NCBI GenBank assembly: GCA_025358295.1
Contig: JANYJY010000007.1
Location: forward strand, 1 to 47,422
Length of the DNA: 47,422 nt
Reading direction: 5' to 3'
Origin: Gammaproteobacteria bacterium
Lineage (GTDB): Bacteria > Pseudomonadota > Gammaproteobacteria > Steroidobacterales > Steroidobacteraceae
Numbering within the stretch: the stretch's first letter is position 1; every line of letters starts with the position of its first letter. The position numbers and the translations under genes were made by a program. Of the stretch, positions 17,248-25,298 are shown piece after piece. A model generated the notes under the pieces. It saw only the letters and a program-made list of their open reading frames with translations, was not told the origin of the DNA and did no database searches.

Positions 17248-18240
17248 CTATTCGAGACTCTTGAAGATTTCCGCGGCGATTTCATAGGAGCGCAACCGCG
17301 CCGCATGCTCGAATATCTGCGCGGTGATCATCAATTCATCCGGCCGTGTCCGCCCGATGAAGTCAAGCAACTGGCGGCGGACCGTCTCCGCTGAACCGAC
17401 GGCCGAGCAGGTCAGCACATCGGCGAGCAGCGCCTTGGCCGGCGGCGGCAATTGGCTCTCGTAACCGTCGATGGGCGGCGGCAATTGCGTCGGCCGGCCG
17501 CTGCGCAAGTTCACGAAGGCCTGCTGCATCGAGGTGGCGAGAAAGCGCGCCTCGGTGTCCGACTTCGCGGCAAAAATATTGAATCCCAGCATCACATGGG
17601 GACGAACGAGCTGCTGCGAGGGCTGGAATCGGGCGCGATAGATCTCCATGGCCTGCATCATCATGGCGGGCGCAAAATGCGATGCAAACGCAAACGGCAG
17701 GCCCAGCGCCGCCGCGACTTGGGCGCCGAACAAGCTGGAACCCAAGATCCAGATGGGCACCTTCAAGCCCACGCCGGGCACGGCCAGGACTCTCTGCTCG
17801 GGACCGGACGGCGCGAAATATCCCATCAATTCCAGCACGTCCTGAGGAAACTGATCGGGATCGGAGGCGAGATTGCGCCGCAGAGCTCTGGCCGTGACTT
17901 GATCCGAGCCCGGCGCCCGGCCTAGCCCAAGATCGATGCGCCCGGGGAACAGGCTTTCCAAGGTCCCGAATTGTTCGGCGACAACCAGGGGCGAATGATT
18001 CGGCAGCATGATGCCGCCGGCGCCGACCCGGATAGTCGAGGTTCCCGCCGCCACGTGGCCGATGACCACGGCGGTCGCCGCGCTCGCTATACCGGGCATG
18101 CTGTGATGCTCGGCCAGCCAATAGCGCCGGTAGCCCCAGGCTTCCGCATGCCGGGCGAGATCCCGGGAGTTGTGCAAGGACAGCGCCGCGGTGCCGCCGG
18201 CGGTAATCGGCGATAAATCGAGCACTGAATACGGAATCAT
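17248..18240 (-). CDS. LLM-class flavin-dependent oxidoreductase (luciferase-like)
   Basis: A 330-residue member of the luciferase-like monooxygenase family, MsnO8-type subgroup, expected to use reduced FMN or F420. The start ([17 protein letters not shown]), [38 protein letters not shown] and [14 protein letters not shown] are the diagnostic segments. Such proteins are often annotated without a known substrate. The ATG overlaps the stop of the upstream relaxase-derived gene (ATGA at 18237-18240), so translation of this enzyme is probably coupled to that gene. It converges with the YcaQ-type gene. Confidence 0.88.
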   Translation of the reverse strand: MIPYSVLDLSPITAGGTAALSLHNSRDLARHAEAWGYRRYWLAEHHSMPGIASAATAVVIGHVAAGTSTIRVGAGGIMLPNHSPLVVAEQFGTLESLFPGRIDLGLGRAPGSDQVTARALRRNLASDPDQFPQDVLELMGYFAPSGPEQRVLAVPGVGLKVPIWILGSSLFGAQVAAALGLPFAFASHFAPAMMMQAMEIYRARFQPSQQLVRPHVMLGFNIFAAKSDTEARFLATSMQQAFVNLRSGRPTQLPPPIDGYESQLPPPAKALLADVLTCSAVGSAETVRRQLLDFIGRTRPDELMITAQIFEHAARLRSYEIAAEIFKSLE

Positions 18241-19643
18241 CGCGGCGCCATACGGCCGCGCGCCGTTACTGCCTGCATGCCGATCCGGTCGAGAATGCTC
18301 CGCAACGGCGCCAGGCCGACCATCGCCTCGAGCAATGCGGCATCGGCCACCAGCACGATTTTGGCGCGCGCCTTGTCCACCATGGCCAGTATCCGTTCCA
18401 GTTGTTTCAGCCCAATCATCTCCGCCCCAGCGACGACAATGACACGGTTGGCTGCCAATGCGTCACGGCCCTCAGCCCATGCCTGTTCTTGCGCGGCCAG
18501 AGTTTGCGTCACGATGCCCGAGGCGCTTTGCAGCGCCGCGGCGGCGATGGTCGACAATGCGACCCCCAGGGGCGCAAGCCCGCGCAATTCCCACACCTCG
18601 CGCAATGCGGCCAGCAGCGTGCCCGCGGCTGCCGCGTCCGTCGCGGCGAGGGCCTTAATGTCGCCCTCCCCCAGCATGTACTCGAACTCGGCGTGCCGTG
18701 CCTCCAACGAGGCCCCGACGCCGCCGAATCCGCGCCGTGTCGCCATGGCGGTCACGCGCTTCAGGAGCGACTTGTCGGCGTCGATCATGTCCTGACTGGT
18801 GAAGCGCGCGGCGCCAGCGACTCCGGGTGGCAAGGTCACCAGTTCGCTCGAATCCAGAACCGCGGCGAGCACGGCTCCCAACTGCGCCGGGTCGGCTGTC
18901 CGCGGCCGCAGAAATTCCACCAACTCCGCATGCGTAAAGCTCGGCCGCTGACGGCATAGCGCGCGCAGGGCCACACTCGGATCCTGCCGGATCAGCTCGC
19001 CGTTCTCTGCGGCGATCCGTTGCTGCTCGGCGACTCGTTCCTGAAGGTATCCGGGCAATGTTGGGCTCGTCTGTCCGCCCCCGATGCCTATCTTTCGCGC
19101 CGGGGTGAGTTCGCTCTGCTGCGCCTCCAACGTCCGATGATCAATGCGCACGGCATGGCCGGCCCACGCCAGGTGTTGATTGGCGCGCTCCGCCCACGCC
19201 GAGCGCCATTCCAATAAATTGTTCTTCCGGTTCCAGTGGCGCATTTTCGGCCCGAATCCCGCTGCCGTCGCTTCGCGAAGCGTGAGCAATATATGCGCAT
19301 ACGGTTGGTTGGCATCGTTCTGCCGGACGCAGAAATCTGCGATCATGCCCTTGGAGACGAATTCCTGAGCGATGTAATCGCGCAGCAGCGCCACGTTTTC
19401 CGCCGGGCTCAGTTCGCGCGGCAGGCTGATCTCGATTGCGCGTGCCAGCTGCGAGTCCTTGCGTACTTCGCGCAACTCCACCCGGTTCCACAGCGCCTCG
19501 CGATTCTGCACCCACTCGGGGGCGCCCGCCGGAGACATGATTTCCGCATGGGCCGCGGGGCCCAGGCGCGTGTAATGATGCGTCACGCCATAGCGTTCAT
19601 CGCGCAGCGCCGAGCCCGAGCGATAGGCAGCCGTGGCGGCCAC
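18237..19643 (-). CDS. TraA/MobA-type relaxase-helicase relic with all catalytic motifs lost
   Basis: A 468-residue protein clearly derived from a MobQ/TraA conjugative relaxase: [57 protein letters not shown] and [10 protein letters not shown] all fit. The metal-binding histidines are gone: the usual IH is VR (residues 106-107) and the HAH motif is YAH (115-117). In the helicase region, Walker A has become [13 protein letters not shown] (332-344), Walker B has become VIVVAGAEM (401-409), and the GDPEQLQ-type motif has become ADAALLE. The frame is uninterrupted, stops soon after the Walker B region, and is coupled to the LLM gene. The original start seems changed to CTG (19697); the GTG at 19643 is the first usable start. 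I infer a domesticated, non-enzymatic protein. Confidence 0.75.
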   Translation of the reverse strand: MAATAAYRSGSALRDERYGVTHHYTRLGPAAHAEIMSPAGAPEWVQNREALWNRVELREVRKDSQLARAIEISLPRELSPAENVALLRDYIAQEFVSKGMIADFCVRQNDANQPYAHILLTLREATAAGFGPKMRHWNRKNNLLEWRSAWAERANQHLAWAGHAVRIDHRTLEAQQSELTPARKIGIGGGQTSPTLPGYLQERVAEQQRIAAENGELIRQDPSVALRALCRQRPSFTHAELVEFLRPRTADPAQLGAVLAAVLDSSELVTLPPGVAGAARFTSQDMIDADKSLLKRVTAMATRRGFGGVGASLEARHAEFEYMLGEGDIKALAATDAAAAGTLLAALREVWELRGLAPLGVALSTIAAAALQSASGIVTQTLAAQEQAWAEGRDALAANRVIVVAGAEMIGLKQLERILAMVDKARAKIVLVADAALLEAMVGLAPLRSILDRIGMQAVTARGRMAPR

Positions 19644-19711
19644 ACTCTGTCCCCGTGCCCGTGAAATGATCTTGGCCGTCAGATGATAGATCGCCAGAGT
19701 GATTCTTCCCG

Positions 19712-19724
19712 AATGTATAAGTGC
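19712..19724 (+). other. Possible oriT nick-region relic (13-mer, copy 1)
   Basis: AATGTATAAGTGC lies in the 155-bp divergent gap between the relaxase-derived and TraD-like genes, where the origin of transfer sits in TraA-type systems. The core TAAGTGCG resembles, from memory, the MobQ/IncQ nick region TAAGTGCGCCCT, and it starts a small inverted repeat (TAAG ... CTTA). A near copy, AATGTGTAAGTGC, lies at 20119-20131 on the far side of the TraD-like gene. With a dead relaxase this would be a fossil or an adopted regulatory site. Confidence 0.35.
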
Positions 19725-19798
19725 GTCGATCTTACGCCGCAGGCAGACTTAGCGCCCAGGGTTGTGCGAAGATTCGGGGCTGCGCGGACGGAACCATC

Positions 19799-20074
19799 AT
19801 GCCTAAACTCGACCAACAAATTTCGACGCTGCAGGACAAACTGACCCAACTAAAGCAGCGCCAGCAGCGCGTCGATGCCCGCAAGCAGGCGTTGGACGCG
19901 CACCGCGAACGCAAAGTCCTTACCCGCAAAAAGATTCTGGTCGGCGGCATCGTGCTGGCCAAGGTTGAGCGTGGCGAGATCGACACGGAGCAGTTGCGCG
20001 CCTGGGCGGATCAGGCACTGAATCGCGCCGATGATCGCGCGCTGTTCGGCCTTCCCATGCGCGACCCCGCTTAG
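19799..20074 (+). CDS. TraD-like conjugation accessory protein
   Basis: A 91-residue charged protein. The first half is a predicted coiled coil (LDQQISTLQDKLTQLKQRQQ, then DARKQALDAHRERK). The middle RKKILVGGIVLAKVERGE and the end DRALFGLP match the small TraD/mobilisation proteins encoded beside TraA relaxases in agrobacterial-type plasmids; their role is in relaxosome assembly. It lies divergent from the relaxase-derived gene, the expected arrangement around oriT, which supports descent of both from one transfer module. No other transfer gene is present. The ATG at 19799 follows GCGGACGGAACC and gives the normal family start. Confidence 0.65.
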   Translation: MPKLDQQISTLQDKLTQLKQRQQRVDARKQALDAHRERKVLTRKKILVGGIVLAKVERGEIDTEQLRAWADQALNRADDRALFGLPMRDPA

Positions 20075-20118
20075 AATCGCGGACTGACCGCCGACGACAA
20101 GCAAAGCCCGTGGACTTC

Positions 20119-20131
20119 AATGTGTAAGTGC
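20119..20131 (+). repeat. 13-mer AATGTGTAAGTGC, copy 2
   Basis: This differs by one base from AATGTATAAGTGC at 19712-19724, in the same orientation, 407 bp away. The two copies bracket the TraD-like gene. The second copy is followed by TTATCTC instead of GTCGATC. It may be a duplicated nick-region remnant or chance. Confidence 0.35.
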
Positions 20132-20201
20132 TTATCTCGAAATCCGCGGACAACGTGACCGCCGGCAGCGGCCCACAAGTCGAATTTGCCGCGCAGAGGC
20201 G

Positions 20202-20249
20202 TTGACAGGGTCTGCATTTTTATGCAGGATTGCGCGCAATTTTATGCAA
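20202..20249 (+). promoter_or_regulatory. argR operon promoter with ArgR operator palindrome
   Basis: A consensus -35 (TTGACA, 20202-20207) is followed by the perfect palindrome CTGCATTTTTATGCAG (20212-20227), which fits the ARG box pattern of T-G-x-A-T, A/T run, A-T-x-C-A. A second, weaker box overlaps 20234-20249 (GCAATTTTATGCAA), giving the usual pair of adjacent boxes. The -10 is poor (CAGGAT, 20225-20230, spacing 17). The operator covers the promoter and the argR start at 20244, so argR and the genes behind it should be repressed by ArgR with arginine. Confidence 0.7.
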
Positions 20250-20720
20250 GATCTCCACCTACTTGAAGCCGAATCTGAGAATGGCAGCGCCCCGGCGCGC
20301 CGCAGCACTCTCGCGAAAATTATTCGCGAGCAGGCGGTGGGTCGGCAGACGGAACTGGTCGCCCTATTGCGCAAGCTCGGCCATGTGGCGACGCAATCCA
20401 GCGTCAGCCGCGATTTGCGGGAACTGGGGGTGGCAAAGATCGGCGATCGGTATGTGCTGCCCGAGACGCCGCCGGTACCGCGGAATGATTTCTCGACCCT
20501 CAAGCAATTCGTCAGCGCCCGCCTGACCGCCGGCACCAATCTGACCGTGTTGAAAACGACCATCGGCTCCGCGCAAAGCGTGGCCGTCGCCATCGACACC
20601 GCCCGATGGCCCGAGGTTGTCGGCACCATTTCAGGCGATGACACCATATTCATCGCCACCGCCGGGCCGCTCGAACAGCGCCAGCTCGGTGAACGCCTTC
20701 TCGCCATCTTCGGACGCTAA
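20244..20720 (+). CDS. argR: Arginine repressor ArgR
   Basis: A 158-residue arginine-responsive transcription factor. The N-terminal winged helix-turn-helix covers about residues 18-68 with the characteristic TQSSVSRDLRELGVAKIGDR. The C-terminal oligomerisation and arginine-binding domain ends with VGTISGDDTIFIAT, containing the GDD pair that contacts arginine in the family. The ATG at 20244 is preferred because it lies within the operator-promoter region; a TTG-type start 14 codons earlier would overlap the -35. It is the first gene of the arginine operon, with 5 bases to argG, and the palindrome over its promoter indicates autoregulation. Confidence 0.93.
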   Translation: MQDLHLLEAESENGSAPARRSTLAKIIREQAVGRQTELVALLRKLGHVATQSSVSRDLRELGVAKIGDRYVLPETPPVPRNDFSTLKQFVSARLTAGTNLTVLKTTIGSAQSVAVAIDTARWPEVVGTISGDDTIFIATAGPLEQRQLGERLLAIFGR

Positions 20721-20725
20721 AGCCC

Positions 20726-21970
20726 ATGACATCGACTTCCCCGCAGGGCGCCGAGCCCATTCTTCTGGCATTTTCAGGTGGCCTCGACACCTCATTCTGT
20801 GTTCCCTGGCTCAAGGACACTTATCAACGGCCGGTGATCACCGTGACTGTCGACACCGGCGGCATTGATGCCGCGGCGGCGCAGTCCCTGGCTACGCGCT
20901 CCGTGCAGCTGGGCGCCATCGAGCATCACCTGATCGACGCCCGCGGCGCGTACTTCGAGCAGGTGCTGAAATACCTGCTCATGGGCAATGTGCGCCGCGG
21001 TGGTCTGTATCCCCTATGCGTCGGCGCCGAGCGCGTGCTGCAGGCTCAAACCATTGCGCAAATGGCGCTGACACTCAAGACCAAGATGGTCGCGCACGGC
21101 TGCACGGCGGCCGGCAACGATCAAGTACGTTTCGAAGTGGCCCTGCGCGCCTTGGCGCCCGACATTGAAATTATCGCACCGGTGCGCGACCGTGCGTTCA
21201 AGCGTCCCGAGCAACTGAAGTATCTCGAAGATCATCAGCTGCCCATTCCCCCGTTCGGCGCGGCCTACTCGGTGAATCGAGGATTATGGGGAGTCACCAT
21301 CGGCGGCAAGGAGACTCTGACGTCCGAAGGCAGCATTCCGGATGACGCCTGGGTGCTATCGAAGGACGCCTTCTCGAATCCGCGCGCCGCGGAACGTCAT
21401 GTGATCGGATTCCGGCAGGGCGTGCCGGTCAGCCTCGACGGCGCCGCATTGTCCGCCGTCGCCATCATCGAGGCATTGGAAGCCCTGGCCGGGCCCTTCG
21501 GCATCGGCCGCGGCATTCACTTGGGCGACACCGTCATCGGCACCAAGGGTCGCGTGGCATTCGAGGCGCCGGCTGCCGATGTGCTGCTGACGGCGCATCG
21601 CGAATTGGAAAAGCTGGTCCTGACCGGCAAGCAGGCGCGCATCAAAGAATCCGTGGCACAGCCCTACGGCGATCTGGTGCACGAGGGACAGCACTTGGAC
21701 CCGGTGTGCCGCGACATCGAGGCGCTGCTGCTCTCGTCGCAGGCGCGCGTCACCGGGGAAGTCAGAGTGCTGTTCCGGCCGGGCTCGATGTTCGTGGAGG
21801 GTGTCACCTCAGCCTATTCTTTGATGGCGGCGTCGAAAGGCGTCTACGGAGAATCCGCCGGCGAATGGACACCCGTCGATGCGCTGGGCTATTCGAAAAT
21901 GCTGGCCCTGACCGGCGTGTTCTACAAGCGAGCCGGGCAGAACGCCGCGGCACGGGAGCAGAAATCATGA
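20726..21970 (+). CDS. argG: Argininosuccinate synthase
   Basis: ArgG condenses citrulline and aspartate with ATP to argininosuccinate in the cytoplasm. The 414-residue protein starts with the PP-loop LLAFSGGLDTSFCVPWLKD. Further family segments are VAHGCTAAGNDQVRFEVAL (citrulline/aspartate-binding), IIAPVRDRAFKRPEQLKYLE and SVNRGLWGVTIGGKETLTS. Length fits the short argG type found in Xanthomonas and Bacteroidetes. It starts 5 bases after argR, with only a weak ribosome binding site, and its stop overlaps the next ATG (ATGA), so the three genes are tightly coupled. Confidence 0.93.
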   Translation: MTSTSPQGAEPILLAFSGGLDTSFCVPWLKDTYQRPVITVTVDTGGIDAAAAQSLATRSVQLGAIEHHLIDARGAYFEQVLKYLLMGNVRRGGLYPLCVGAERVLQAQTIAQMALTLKTKMVAHGCTAAGNDQVRFEVALRALAPDIEIIAPVRDRAFKRPEQLKYLEDHQLPIPPFGAAYSVNRGLWGVTIGGKETLTSEGSIPDDAWVLSKDAFSNPRAAERHVIGFRQGVPVSLDGAALSAVAIIEALEALAGPFGIGRGIHLGDTVIGTKGRVAFEAPAADVLLTAHRELEKLVLTGKQARIKESVAQPYGDLVHEGQHLDPVCRDIEALLLSSQARVTGEVRVLFRPGSMFVEGVTSAYSLMAASKGVYGESAGEWTPVDALGYSKMLALTGVFYKRAGQNAAAREQKS

Positions 21971-23055
21971 ACCCCATGCGCACGGTGGTCGTCGATAAAA
22001 TCGCCTCCGTGACTCAGGCCTGCGGCCTGTCGCACGAAATTCGTATCGCCAACGACATCCTCTGCGAAGAGGGCGTAGTCATCGTGGTCGAGATACTCAA
22101 CAACAAGTCGACCTACAACACCTTGGAACTGACCAGCGGCCGCATGGCGAAAGTCGCCCGCGGCGACGTGGTGGTCGGCGCTCTCGGTCATCGCAAGGCA
22201 TTGTTCGGTTACTCCGGCCACATCCCGACCTCGCTGAAACCGGGCGATGTGATTCAGATGCTCAACATCGGCGGCGTGCTCGGCATCTGCGATTCGGCGA
22301 CGCCCGACAAGGGCAAGCCCTTCGATTGCAAGGTGTTGGGTGCGGTGCTGACCTTTCCCTATCTCGGCGAGCGCATCGGTGTACCCGCCCGAGCGGGATA
22401 CAAAGCCTTGAACTACGATGCCCCGCTGGACGCGCGCGGCGTTCCCGTGGTGGCGCTCGCCGGCACCTGCATGGAAGCCGGCAAGACCGCCGCCGCCGCC
22501 GCCATCATCGCGCGCATGCGACATCGCGGCCTGGTGGTGGATGCCTTCAAGGCCACCGGTGTCTCGCTGCGGCGTGACATTTTGGCGTTCGAGGACTCCG
22601 GTGCCCGCCGCACCATGATTTTCACCGATCTCGGCATCGTGACCACCACGGCGAAATGCGGTCCCGCGCTGACGCGCACCATGCTCACGGAAATGGCCAG
22701 CGGCCAACCGGATGTCATCGTGTTCGAATTGGGCGACGGCCTGTTGGGTACCTATGGCGTGGAATCCATCCTGCGTCAGCCAGACATCAAGACGGCGTTG
22801 ACCGCGGTGGTCCTGTCCGCCAATGATCCGGTCGCCGCCTGGGGCGGCGTGAAGCTGTTGCGCGAGCGCTTCGGCATTGAGCCCTGCGCGGTCACCGGGC
22901 CCGCAACCGACAATCAAGTCGGGGTCGAGATCATCCGCGAACAGATGAACGTCGAAGCCTTCAATGCCATCAGCAATCCGGCCGATCTCGGTGACTACAT
23001 CATCGGTCGGCTAGGCTTGGGTCATGTGCGCGAAGCCACAGTAGTCGGCGAATGA
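21967..23055 (+). CDS. P-loop protein of unknown function inside the arginine operon (DUF1611/DgcN-like fold)
   Basis: A 362-residue protein with no assigned role. Residues 1-155 form a beta-rich N-terminal domain (VVVGALGHRKALFGYSGHIP, GDVIQMLNIGGVLG). Residues 160-345 resemble a P-loop domain: AGTCMEAGKT at 165-174, VDAFKATGVSLRRDI at 191-205, VIVFELGDGLLGTYG (Walker-B-like) at 250-264 and VVLSANDP near 281. The order recalls DUF1611 proteins; one of these, DgcN, is reported to be a D-glutamate N-acetyltransferase. It overlaps argG and argC by 4 bases at both ends. No argA, argJ or GNAT domain is present in the operon, so I propose it makes N-acyl-L-glutamate. The family link and the function are both inference; an NTPase chaperone or regulator is possible. 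Confidence 0.55.
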   Translation: MNPMRTVVVDKIASVTQACGLSHEIRIANDILCEEGVVIVVEILNNKSTYNTLELTSGRMAKVARGDVVVGALGHRKALFGYSGHIPTSLKPGDVIQMLNIGGVLGICDSATPDKGKPFDCKVLGAVLTFPYLGERIGVPARAGYKALNYDAPLDARGVPVVALAGTCMEAGKTAAAAAIIARMRHRGLVVDAFKATGVSLRRDILAFEDSGARRTMIFTDLGIVTTTAKCGPALTRTMLTEMASGQPDVIVFELGDGLLGTYGVESILRQPDIKTALTAVVLSANDPVAAWGGVKLLRERFGIEPCAVTGPATDNQVGVEIIREQMNVEAFNAISNPADLGDYIIGRLGLGHVREATVVGE

Positions 23056-24113
23056 GCGCGGCCACTCCCGCCATCGTCCTTGGCGGCACCGGCTACGTGG
23101 CCGGAGAACTGCTGCGCCTGATCGCGGGACATCCCGAACTCGATGTCGCCGCCATCCTCTCGGATAGTCAGCCCGGTGCACCGGTCGCGGCTGCATTCGC
23201 CCACTTGGCGAACGCCTACCCCGAGTTGAAATTCAGTGACCTGGAATCGATCGAGGCACTCATCCGGCGCACGCCGCGCGTCGCGCTGTTCTCCGCCGCA
23301 CCGCATGGAGTGGCGGCCGCCATTATCGATCGCCTGCTGAGCGCAGCGCAGGCCGCGGGCACACGCCTGCACTGTGTCGACATTTCGGCGGACTTTCGCT
23401 ACTCCACTGCCGCCGCTTATGAGGCGGTGTACAAGCACGCGCACGGCGCACCGGCGCGAATTCGCGAATTCACCTGCGCGTTGCCGGAGCATTTGCCGCA
23501 ATCGCCGACAGCGCATGTGGCGCATCCCGGCTGCTTCGCGACGGCCACCCTGCTCGCCACGGTACCGTTGCTGGCACTGGGTCTCACCGACGCGCGCCTG
23601 TTTGTCACCGGCATCACCGGCAGTACGGGCTCGGGCCGCAAGCCGGTTGAAGGCACGCATCATCCGTTGAGGCACAGTGACCTCTACAGTTACGGTGCGC
23701 TGAGCCATCGGCACGTGCCGGAGATCATCGCTTGCGCGAGAGCCGCCACGGGCATCGAGGCTGAGCTCAATTTTGTGCCGCACTCCGGCCCGTTCGCGCG
23801 CGGTATCCATGTGACCGTGCAGGCCAGCCTCAAAAAACCGGTCAGCACCGTGCAGGCCTTGGAAGCGTTCAAGTCCTTTTACAAGAACTCGCCCTTCGTG
23901 CGCGTCGGCGACACGGCGCCGCGTATAAAGGATGTGGCGACCAGCAATTATGCGAACTTGAGCGCGGTGACCAACGGCAATTCCATTGCCGTCATGTCCG
24001 TGCTCGATAATCTGAACAAGGGCGCCGCGGGCGGCGCCATTCAATGGATGAATCGTCTGTTGGGTATTGCCGAAACGACCGGTCTTACCGCCGCAGCGCC
24101 CGGTTGGACTTAA
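23052..24113 (+). CDS. argC: N-acyl-gamma-glutamyl-phosphate reductase
   Basis: ArgC reduces N-acyl-glutamyl phosphate with NADPH to the semialdehyde. The 353-residue protein has the nucleotide-binding motif VLGGTGYVAGELLRLI at its N-terminus, the catalytic cysteine in VAHPGCFATATL (about residue 160), and TGSTGSGRKPVEGTHHPLR followed by SHRHVPEI carrying the active-site histidine. The C-terminal FVPHSGPFARGIHVTV and ATSNYANL are also standard. It overlaps the P-loop gene by ATGA and precedes argD by 12 bases. Acetylated and succinylated substrates cannot be told apart from this sequence alone. Confidence 0.93.
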   Translation: MSAATPAIVLGGTGYVAGELLRLIAGHPELDVAAILSDSQPGAPVAAAFAHLANAYPELKFSDLESIEALIRRTPRVALFSAAPHGVAAAIIDRLLSAAQAAGTRLHCVDISADFRYSTAAAYEAVYKHAHGAPARIREFTCALPEHLPQSPTAHVAHPGCFATATLLATVPLLALGLTDARLFVTGITGSTGSGRKPVEGTHHPLRHSDLYSYGALSHRHVPEIIACARAATGIEAELNFVPHSGPFARGIHVTVQASLKKPVSTVQALEAFKSFYKNSPFVRVGDTAPRIKDVATSNYANLSAVTNGNSIAVMSVLDNLNKGAAGGAIQWMNRLLGIAETTGLTAAAPGWT

Positions 24114-24125
24114 GAGGACACGGGA

Positions 24126-25298
24126 ATGAATGCGATAACAGCAACGGCCACGACACAGGCGCTCAAGAGTCATTTGGCGCAGGTATTCGCGCAATACCCC
24201 GTCGAAGTGGCGCACGGCGACGGCGTCTGGCTGCACTCGCGCGACGGCCGCAAGATTTTGGATTTCTACGGTGGGCACGCTGTCGCGGGCTTAGGCTACG
24301 GTCATCCGCGCTGGTTGGCCGCGCTTGAGCGCCAGTCCCGGCAAATGACGTTTCAGACCAATGCATTGCCCATGGTCGTCCGTGAGCGCGCCGCTGCGCG
24401 TCTGTCGAAGTTCGTGGGGCTCGGCCTCGACACGGTGTTCTGGATCAACAGTGGCGCCGAAGCCAATGAGAATGCGCTCAAGCTCGCCTTCAAACTGACC
24501 GGCCGCGACAAAGTCGTCGCGCTCGAACAAGGATTTCACGGCAGAACCGCGGCCGCCGGCGCGGTCACCTGGGGAGCGCTCGAAAAATGGTATGGCTTTC
24601 CCCGCCGTCCCTTCGATGTGAGCTTCACGCCGCGCGACAATCCGTCGCTGGTGGAGAAAGCCGTCGACCGGGACACGGCCGCGGTCATCGTCGAGCCGGT
24701 GCAAGGAGTGGGCGGCGCCTATGAGGTGGGCAAACCCATGCTGCAGGCGTTGCGGCAGCGCTGCGATGAAACCGGTGCGATGTTGATATTCGACGAGGTG
24801 CAATGCGGAGTGGGCCGCACCGGCGCGCCCTTTGCGGCGAATCTGTACGGCGTCGCTCCGGACATGATCACCGCGGCGAAGGCCTTGGGGAATGGCTTTC
24901 CGGTGGCCGCGCTATTGATGTCGCGCCGCATCGCCGGACAACTCAAGTACGACGACATGGGCACGACATTCGGCGGCGGCCCCATGGCCTGTGCGATTGC
25001 CGAAGCGGTCATCGACACCATCGAATCCGAATCGCTGCTGGCGAACGTCCGTCAGGTGTCGGCCTACATCCGCTCCAGCTGCATCATCGGCCCGGTCACC
25101 GCCGTACAAGGTGCCGGGTTTCTATTGGGCTTGAAGACCTCGCGCCCCGCCAAGGAAGTGCAGGCCGCCCTGCTCGCCAAGAACATTCTCGCCGGCACCA
25201 GCGCGGATCCGCACATCCTGCGGCTGCTGCCGGCATACATATTGAACGAGGGCCATGTGGATCAACTGAGTGACGCCTTGGCGCAGATTTCCGCATGA
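24126..25298 (+). CDS. argD: Acylornithine aminotransferase (class III PLP enzyme)
   Basis: This enzyme transfers an amino group from glutamate to N-acyl-glutamate semialdehyde, giving N-acyl-ornithine. The 390-residue protein has WINSGAEANENALKLA (PLP phosphate site), GFHGRT, the cofactor aspartate in LIFDEVQCGVGRTG (D223) and the Schiff-base lysine K252 in ITAAKALGNGFPVA. The segment LDFYGGHAVAGLGYGHP and the TTFGGGPMAC motif resemble the Bacteroidetes enzymes acting on succinylated substrate more than enterobacterial ArgD, in line with the transcarbamylase that follows. Its stop overlaps the ATG of the next gene. Confidence 0.9.
   Translation: MNAITATATTQALKSHLAQVFAQYPVEVAHGDGVWLHSRDGRKILDFYGGHAVAGLGYGHPRWLAALERQSRQMTFQTNALPMVVRERAAARLSKFVGLGLDTVFWINSGAEANENALKLAFKLTGRDKVVALEQGFHGRTAAAGAVTWGALEKWYGFPRRPFDVSFTPRDNPSLVEKAVDRDTAAVIVEPVQGVGGAYEVGKPMLQALRQRCDETGAMLIFDEVQCGVGRTGAPFAANLYGVAPDMITAAKALGNGFPVAALLMSRRIAGQLKYDDMGTTFGGGPMACAIAEAVIDTIESESLLANVRQVSAYIRSSCIIGPVTAVQGAGFLLGLKTSRPAKEVQAALLAKNILAGTSADPHILRLLPAYILNEGHVDQLSDALAQISA

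Noticed and set aside
21922-24278. Long minus-strand frames opposite the P-loop gene and argC
   Set aside because: Antisense shadows; the plus strand has clear enzymes with overlapping starts and stops.
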